This document shows, piece after piece, positions 59,895 to 64,000 of a DNA stretch of 64,000 nt. The first letter of the stretch is position 1; each line of letters opens with the position of its first letter. Location: contig JAQVVH010000001.1 of assembly GCA_028699065.1 (NCBI GenBank), positions 1,172,394-1,236,393 of the forward strand, written 5' to 3'. Under the pieces are notes generated by a model, which saw only the letters and a list, made by a program, of their open reading frames with translations, was not told the DNA's origin and did no database searches. The stretch comes from Gallionella sp. (GTDB lineage: Bacteria; Pseudomonadota; Gammaproteobacteria; Burkholderiales; Gallionellaceae). The position numbers were made by a program, and so were the translations under genes.

Positions 59895-60257
59895 GTGAAT
59901 TTGATCGAACAACTGGAACAAGAAGAAATCGCCCGTCTGGGCAAGACCATTCCTGCTTTCGCCCCCGGCGACACAGTGGTGGTTGGCGTGAACGTGGTCG
60001 AAGGCGAGCGCAAGCGCGTTCAGGTTTTCGAGGGCGTGGTCATCGCCAAGCGTAATCGCGGTTTGAATTCTGCTTTCATCGTGCGCAAGATTTCCGCCGG
60101 TGAAGGTGTGGAGCGTACATTCCAGACTTATTCGCCCACGATCGCCAGCATCGAAGTGAAGCGCCGTGGCGATGTTCGCCGCGCCAAGCTGTACTATCTG
60201 CGTGAGCGTTCCGGCAAGTCGGCACGTATTAAGGAAAAGCTGCCAAACCGCGCCTGA
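59895..60257 (+). CDS. rplS: Ribosomal protein L19
   Basis: bL19 (120 residues), at the 30S-50S interface: [40 protein letters not shown] and [20 protein letters not shown]. Starts with GTG after AAGGAG. Last gene of the operon, before a strong terminator. Confidence 0.98.
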   Translation: MNLIEQLEQEEIARLGKTIPAFAPGDTVVVGVNVVEGERKRVQVFEGVVIAKRNRGLNSAFIVRKISAGEGVERTFQTYSPTIASIEVKRRGDVRRAKLYYLRERSGKSARIKEKLPNRA

Positions 60258-60283
60258 TTCGCGCTTTGGTGATGCAGCAACAA

Positions 60284-60310
60284 CGGGAGCTTCGGCTCCC
60301 GTTTTGTTTT
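60284..60310 (+). terminator. Rho-independent terminator of the rpsP-rplS operon
   Basis: Stem CGGGAGC / GCTCCCG with a TTCG tetraloop (60284-60301), then TTTTGTTTT. Textbook terminator. Confidence 0.95.
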
Positions 60311-60328
60311 GTGCGCTATGATTGCCGC

Positions 60329-60790
60329 ATGCAATATCAAGCCAAAATATCGGCTCCATTCGGAGTGCTCGGCATTCGCTGCGATGACGCTGCGCTTTAC
60401 GGGATCGATTTTCTCCCGCCCGCTGCCGCATTGCAGCCACCGCAGGACGCGCTCGCCAGGCAAATTTGCGGGCAAATTGAGCGCTATCTGGAAATCCCTT
60501 GTCATGTTTTTGATTTGCCGTTGAGATTGAACGGAACAGCACATCAACTCAAAGTCTGGCACGCCATGCAAAGGATTCCATGCGGAGAAACCAGAGCCTA
60601 TGGCGCCTTGGCCGCCGAGCTTCATTCAGCCCCGCGCGCGGTGGGCCAGGCCTGCGGCGCGAACCCGCTACCGATCGTTGTGCCCTGTCATCGGGTGCTC
60701 GGGAAGGCCGGCCTGGGCGGATTCATGCATCATGCGGCAGGGGCGCCGCTGCAAATTAAGCAATGGTTGCTGGCGCATGAGCAGCGTTGA
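60329..60790 (+). CDS. ogt: Methylated-DNA--protein-cysteine methyltransferase
   Basis: A 153-residue suicide alkyltransferase that takes O6-alkyl groups from guanine. The acceptor is Cys120 in PIVVPCHRV; the DNA-binding helix region is VWHAMQRIPCGETRAYGALA and the end GAPLQIKQWLLAHE is typical. No Ada N-terminal domain. Overlaps xerD by 14 nt. Confidence 0.94.
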   Translation: MQYQAKISAPFGVLGIRCDDAALYGIDFLPPAAALQPPQDALARQICGQIERYLEIPCHVFDLPLRLNGTAHQLKVWHAMQRIPCGETRAYGALAAELHSAPRAVGQACGANPLPIVVPCHRVLGKAGLGGFMHHAAGAPLQIKQWLLAHEQR

Positions 60791-61673
60791 GCTGATCGAT
60801 ACTTTTTGCGATCACCTTTGGCTGGAGGATGGTCTCGCGCGCAGCACGCTGGATAATTACCGGTGTGATTTGGAAAAGTTCGCTGCCTGGGCCGGGCAGC
60901 ACAATACCTCTGATTTGTTGCTGACCGATCACGCCGATTTGCAGCGCTATCTGGCTTATCTTGTGGTGACCTGTCGGGCGCGTCCGTCCAGTACGGCGCG
61001 CGCGATTTCCAGTCTGAAGCGTTTTTTTCGTTACTGGTTGCGGCAGGGGAAAGTCGCGACTGACCCGACATTACAGATTGCTACGCCCAAGTTGCCGCGT
61101 GCGTTGCCCAAGTCGCTGACCGAGCAGGATGTGGAGCTGCTGTTGAATGCGCCGGATGTTTCAACCTTGCTGGGATTGCGTGACCGCACCATGTTCGAGG
61201 TGCTTTACGCCACCGGATTGCGGGTGTCTGAGCTGGTAACCTTGCGGGTAACCCAGGTCAGCATGGATATGGGTGTGGTGCGGGTGATGGGCAAGGGTAG
61301 CAAGGAGCGACTGGTGCCGTTTGGGGAGGAGGCGATGAGTTGGCTGCGTCGTTATTTGTCCGAGGGAAGGCCGCTGCTGTTGTCGGGAAAAGTCTCCAAT
61401 GCGCTTTTTGTGACGCAGCGCGGTGAGGGGATGACCCGGCAGATGTTCTGGTATCTCATCAAAAAACATGCACGCAGCGGCGGGCTGCATAAGCCGTTAT
61501 CGCCGCATACCTTGCGACATGCGTTTGCCACCCATTTGCTAAACCATGGTGCCGATTTGCGCGTGGTGCAGATGCTGCTGGGGCACTCGGATATTTCCAC
61601 GACGCAAATTTATACGCATGTGGCGCGCGAACGCCTGAAACGGTTACATGCGCAGCATCATCCCCGGGGCTAG
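60777..61673 (+). CDS. xerD: Tyrosine recombinase XerD
   Basis: A 298-residue tyrosine recombinase resolving chromosome dimers at dif. Catalytic set complete: Arg149 (TGLRVSEL), Lys173, His244 and Arg247 (SPHTLRHAF), His270 (LLGHSDIST) and Tyr279 (IYTH). SAM-like N-terminal core-binding domain of about 100 residues. Length and lack of phage context favour the housekeeping enzyme; XerD over XerC rests on overall likeness and is less sure. Confidence 0.9.
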   Translation: MSSVELIDTFCDHLWLEDGLARSTLDNYRCDLEKFAAWAGQHNTSDLLLTDHADLQRYLAYLVVTCRARPSSTARAISSLKRFFRYWLRQGKVATDPTLQIATPKLPRALPKSLTEQDVELLLNAPDVSTLLGLRDRTMFEVLYATGLRVSELVTLRVTQVSMDMGVVRVMGKGSKERLVPFGEEAMSWLRRYLSEGRPLLLSGKVSNALFVTQRGEGMTRQMFWYLIKKHARSGGLHKPLSPHTLRHAFATHLLNHGADLRVVQMLLGHSDISTTQIYTHVARERLKRLHAQHHPRG

Positions 61674-61674
61674 T

Positions 61675-62034
61675 TTATTTCTGCTGAAAACCGCGTTCGA
61701 TGCTGATGCCGACCATTTTGCTGCCGCGAATGGCGTTGAGTTTTGCGATGCTCACTCTGACCCAGGGCGTTTTGAAATCATTGAGCAGCATTTGTGCGAT
61801 GGTTTCCGCGAGTGTTTCGATCAGATTGAAATGGCGGCTGGCGAGCGCGCGCTGGATATCGCGAACCACGTCGGCATAATTCAGCGCATCTTTGATGTCG
61901 TCGGTTTGCGCCGCCTGGTTGTCCGGAACGGCGATGTCCAGGTCGATTTGCAGGGTCTGCGGCACGCGCTTCTCCCAATCATAGACGCCGATGAGGGTGT
62001 CGACCCGCAGGTCGCGCAAGAAAATAATATCCAT
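61675..62034 (-). CDS. folB: Dihydroneopterin aldolase
   Basis: FolB (119 residues) of folate synthesis: MDIIFLRDLRVDTLIGVYDWE, NYADVVRDIQRALASRHFNLIETLAE with the catalytic Glu, and IRGSKMVGISIER with the Lys. The ATG at 62034 is chosen over an upstream Met on family length. One nt separates its stop from that of xerD. Confidence 0.95.
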   Translation of the reverse strand: MDIIFLRDLRVDTLIGVYDWEKRVPQTLQIDLDIAVPDNQAAQTDDIKDALNYADVVRDIQRALASRHFNLIETLAETIAQMLLNDFKTPWVRVSIAKLNAIRGSKMVGISIERGFQQK

Positions 62035-62043
62035 GAGTCGTGT

Positions 62044-62072
62044 TTGGTTGCCTGAAATGATTCGAGTAGAAT
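62044..62072 (+). promoter_or_regulatory. Putative sigma-70 promoter of plsY
   Basis: TTGGTT (62044-62049) and TAGAAT (62067-62072) with 17-nt spacing and a GCGCC discriminator. It starts 32 nt before the plsY ATG and lies opposite the folB start. Confidence 0.55.
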
Positions 62073-62103
62073 GCGCCGCACACATTTTAAGGGATTCGAG
62101 CTA

Positions 62104-62709
62104 ATGATGACCGTCGTTTTTGTAGTGGCCGCCTATTTGTTGGGCTCAGTCTCTTTCGCTGTCTTGATGAGCAAGGTGTTCGGCTTGGCCGATCCGCGGA
62201 CATATGGTTCAGGAAATCCGGGGGCGACGAATGTGCTGCGCAGCGGTAAAAAAGCCGCAGCGGCATTGACGCTGTTGGGGGATGCTGCCAAAGGCTGGCT
62301 GGCGGTTTTTCTGGCGATCCATTTTGTGCCGCATGATGCCGGCGGGCTATTGACCGTGGCCTTGGTGTCGCTTGCGGTGTTCCTTGGGCATCTGTTCCCG
62401 GTCTTTCTGAAATTCAAGGGGGGCAAGGGCGTGGCCACCGCGCTTGGCGTGCTGTTGGCGATCAGCGGATGGCTGGGCCTCGCGGTGCTGGCGACTTGGC
62501 TGCTTGTTGCTCTGGTGTTTCGATATTCTTCACTCTCTGCGCTGTTGGCGGCGGTTGGCGCGCCGATCTATGCGATGGTGCTGCAGTTGCGGCCCGAGCT
62601 GGTGATGGCGATCGGCGTGATGTCCTTGCTGCTGATTTGGCGGCACAAGCACAATATCCAGAATCTGCTGACGGGTAAGGAAAGCAGGATCGGCAAAAAG
62701 TCAGCCTAG
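62104..62709 (+). CDS. plsY: Acyl-phosphate glycerol-3-phosphate acyltransferase
   Basis: PlsY (201 residues), multi-helix inner-membrane enzyme making lysophosphatidate. The three motifs are present: [29 protein letters not shown] and the C-terminal [19 protein letters not shown]. Start at the first of two adjacent ATG codons. Convergent with tsaD, overlapping by 4 nt; folB-plsY-tsaD is a common arrangement. Confidence 0.97.
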   Translation: MMTVVFVVAAYLLGSVSFAVLMSKVFGLADPRTYGSGNPGATNVLRSGKKAAAALTLLGDAAKGWLAVFLAIHFVPHDAGGLLTVALVSLAVFLGHLFPVFLKFKGGKGVATALGVLLAISGWLGLAVLATWLLVALVFRYSSLSALLAAVGAPIYAMVLQLRPELVMAIGVMSLLLIWRHKHNIQNLLTGKESRIGKKSA

Positions 62710-63731
62710 TTTTTCAGGCCGATATCCATTAGCGGCCAGCGCGGATGAATATTGAACCGGTAGTTTTTGTCGCCCTCGTGCCGGTCAAGCCGCAGCGCGC
62801 CGGCGAAGGCGATCATCGCGCCGTTGTCGGTGCAGAATTCCATTGCGGGGTAGAACACCTTGCCACCGCGTTTTCCGATTTCCACGTCAAGGCGTTCGCG
62901 CAGTAAGCGGTTTGCCCCAACGCCACCCGCGACGACCAATTGGCTGAGGCCGCTTTGCGCCAGTGCTACGCGGGCTTTGTGGGCGAGTACGTCGATGATG
63001 GCTTCCTGGGTGGCATGGGCGATATCGGCACGGGTCTGTTCATCTTGCGGTTGTTCGCGCGTTAATGTCAGGACGGCCGTCTTGAGTCCGCTGAAACTGA
63101 AGTCGAGATCGCCGCTGTTCAACATCGGGCGGGGTAATTTGAATTTGCCCGGCGTCCCCCGGGTGGCCAGTTTGGCGAGCTCCGGCCCCCCCGGGTAATC
63201 CAGGCCGAGTAGCTTGGCGCTCTTGTCGAAGGCTTCGCCGGCCGCATCATCCAATGTTTCGCCCAGTAAAATATAGTCGCCGATGCCGTTGACGCGCATT
63301 AGTTGGGTGTGCCCCCCGGAAACCAGTAAGGCAATGAACGGAAATTCAGGGGCCGGATCTGCTAGCAGCGGCGAAAGCAGGTGACCTTCGAGATGGTGAA
63401 TGCCAATGCTTGGGATATCGAGTGCGCGAGCCAGCGCGTTGGCCACGCTGGCGCCTACCAGCAGGGCGCCGCCGAGCCCGGGGCCCTGCGTATAGGCGAT
63501 GCCATCGATTTGCGGCAGGGTGAGGTCGGCCAGGTTCAGTGTCTGGCGAATCAGTGGGGTGATGTGGCGGACGTGGTCGCGCGAGGCCAGCTCGGGTACT
63601 ACGCCGCCATATTCGCTGTGTAGCGCAATCTGGGAGTGAAGGGTATGGGCGAGCAGGCCGCGCCCCATTTGGTAAAGCGCCACGCCGGTTTCGTCGCAGG
63701 AGGATTCAATCCCCAGGGTGATTTTTGACAT
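62706..63731 (-). CDS. tsaD: tRNA threonylcarbamoyladenosine synthesis protein TsaD
   Basis: TsaD (341 residues) transfers threonylcarbamoyl to A37 of ANN-decoding tRNAs. ASKHA fold with [14 protein letters not shown], the metal-binding His113/His117 in [19 protein letters not shown] and [15 protein letters not shown]. Full length. The usual proteobacterial divergent neighbour rpsU is absent; an rRNA promoter faces it instead. Confidence 0.97.
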   Translation of the reverse strand: MSKITLGIESSCDETGVALYQMGRGLLAHTLHSQIALHSEYGGVVPELASRDHVRHITPLIRQTLNLADLTLPQIDGIAYTQGPGLGGALLVGASVANALARALDIPSIGIHHLEGHLLSPLLADPAPEFPFIALLVSGGHTQLMRVNGIGDYILLGETLDDAAGEAFDKSAKLLGLDYPGGPELAKLATRGTPGKFKLPRPMLNSGDLDFSFSGLKTAVLTLTREQPQDEQTRADIAHATQEAIIDVLAHKARVALAQSGLSQLVVAGGVGANRLLRERLDVEIGKRGGKVFYPAMEFCTDNGAMIAFAGALRLDRHEGDKNYRFNIHPRWPLMDIGLKN

Positions 63732-63790
63732 CTTTCGCTTCCTTTCGCAAGCGAGGATTGTAGAGAATTTCTGCGTGCGCCATGTGATCC

Positions 63791-63851
63791 AGAAAATAAT
63801 TGCAAAAAAATTTCAAAAAAGTGTTGACGGGAATTTTTCTATCCCTATAAT
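63791..63851 (+). promoter_or_regulatory. Strong rRNA-type promoter with UP element
   Basis: TTGACG (63824-63829), 16-nt spacer, TATAAT (63846-63851), then a GC-rich discriminator GCGCACC. Phased A-tracts at about 63791-63822 look like an UP element. The combination is typical of stringently controlled rrn promoters. Confidence 0.85.
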
Positions 63852-63857
63852 GCGCAC

Positions 63858-64000
63858 CTCTTCGCTGCCACGGCAGCCCGATCTTTAAAAAATATGGAAA
63901 CAGTCGACGAGTGTAGGTACTTGGTTTTAGGGTAGATTCTGTGCTTTAGGGCATGGGATAGCTTTAAAATAAAAGTAGTACTTACACAAAGTCGAAAAGA
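63858..64000 (+). ncRNA. Leader of an rRNA operon (16S gene beyond the window)
   Basis: A boxA-like antitermination site GATCTTTAAA (63880-63889) follows the promoter, then sequence resembling betaproteobacterial rrn leaders (CAGTCGACGAGTGTAGG). GTGTAGGTACT (63911-63921) can pair with AGTACTTACAC (63977-63987) as an 11-bp stem with one G-U. The 16S 5' end is not reached before position 64000. Confidence 0.75.

Noticed and set aside
60777..61673. Tyrosine recombinase as sign of an integrated element
   Set aside because: Length, full XerD-like core and housekeeping neighbours; no attachment-site repeats or phage genes nearby.

Overview
The window reads as a stretch of core chromosome from an autotrophic-type betaproteobacterium, most like the Nitrosomonadales (Gallionellaceae and relatives). 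This rests on gene order and content only: the thrB / DUF2782 / polA neighbourhood, the rpe-gph-trpE order, BPSS1780- and MEKHLA-family proteins, HemJ as the protoporphyrinogen oxidase, and Calvin-cycle-type genes (class I phosphoribulokinase, CbbY, Rpe, Gph). No species assignment is possible from the sequence alone. Nearly all of the 64 kb is coding, packed into short operons with 1-4 nt start/stop overlaps.

Layout. 1-284: 5' part of a SAM methyltransferase cut by the window edge. 311-4299 (minus): zinc-ribbon DUF3426 protein, prmA, accC, accB, aroQ. 4415-10627 (minus): dsbD, cutA, holA, lptE, leuS. 10758-14322 (plus): phosphoribulokinase with its own terminator, then uvrD and a MEKHLA protein. 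14326-17658 (minus): two membrane proteins, thrB, DUF2782, a LOG-family protein. 17683-20418: polA. 20438-23355 (minus): ppx-phoU behind a Pho-box-like site, and rpiA. 23493-28261 (plus): pgm, ridA, recG, ubiC. 28262-30741: an AT-richer accessory insertion splitting ubiC from ubiA (PAS-GGDEF protein, DUF4143 ATPase, and a 40-residue internal-deletion relic of a UvrD-like helicase). 30742-36911: ubiA, then (minus) rlmL, hemJ, an ABC-2 exporter, a hydrolase, a 2Fe-2S ferredoxin and a VanZ-like protein. 36912-38506: an unusual AT-rich small-protein cluster that begins with a C20 homopolymer inside a membrane-peptide frame. 38530-38885: RNase P RNA. 38885-42886 (minus): mltC-like transglycosylase and ppc. 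42997-46948: hemCDXY. 46958-53593: flavin/2Fe-2S reductase, SDR protein, trpD, trpG, FAD protein, trpE with a structured leader. 53705-57382: gph, rpe, tRNA-Ala(CGC), cbbY, ffh. 57438-60257: CcsA-like protein, rpsP-rimM-trmD-rplS. 60329-63731: ogt, xerD, folB, plsY, tsaD. 63824-64000: promoter and leader of an rRNA operon whose 16S gene lies beyond the edge.

How the genes work together. The metabolic genes are consistent with CO2 fixation (PrkB, RpiA, Rpe, Gph, CbbY), anaplerosis (Ppc), glycogen/sugar phosphate exchange (Pgm), haem (HemCDXY, HemJ), ubiquinone (UbiC, UbiA), aromatic amino acids (AroQ, TrpEGD), fatty acids (AccBC) and envelope biogenesis (LptE, PlsY, MltC). RuBisCO itself is not in the window, so autotrophy is an inference.

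The most promising unexplained material is (1) the small-protein cluster at 37.1-38.5 kb with the poly-C switch candidate, (2) the nested-stem leader that can hide the trpE ribosome binding site, and (3) the UvrD-like deletion relic and its neighbours between ubiC and ubiA. No CRISPR array, insertion sequence or complete prophage was seen.
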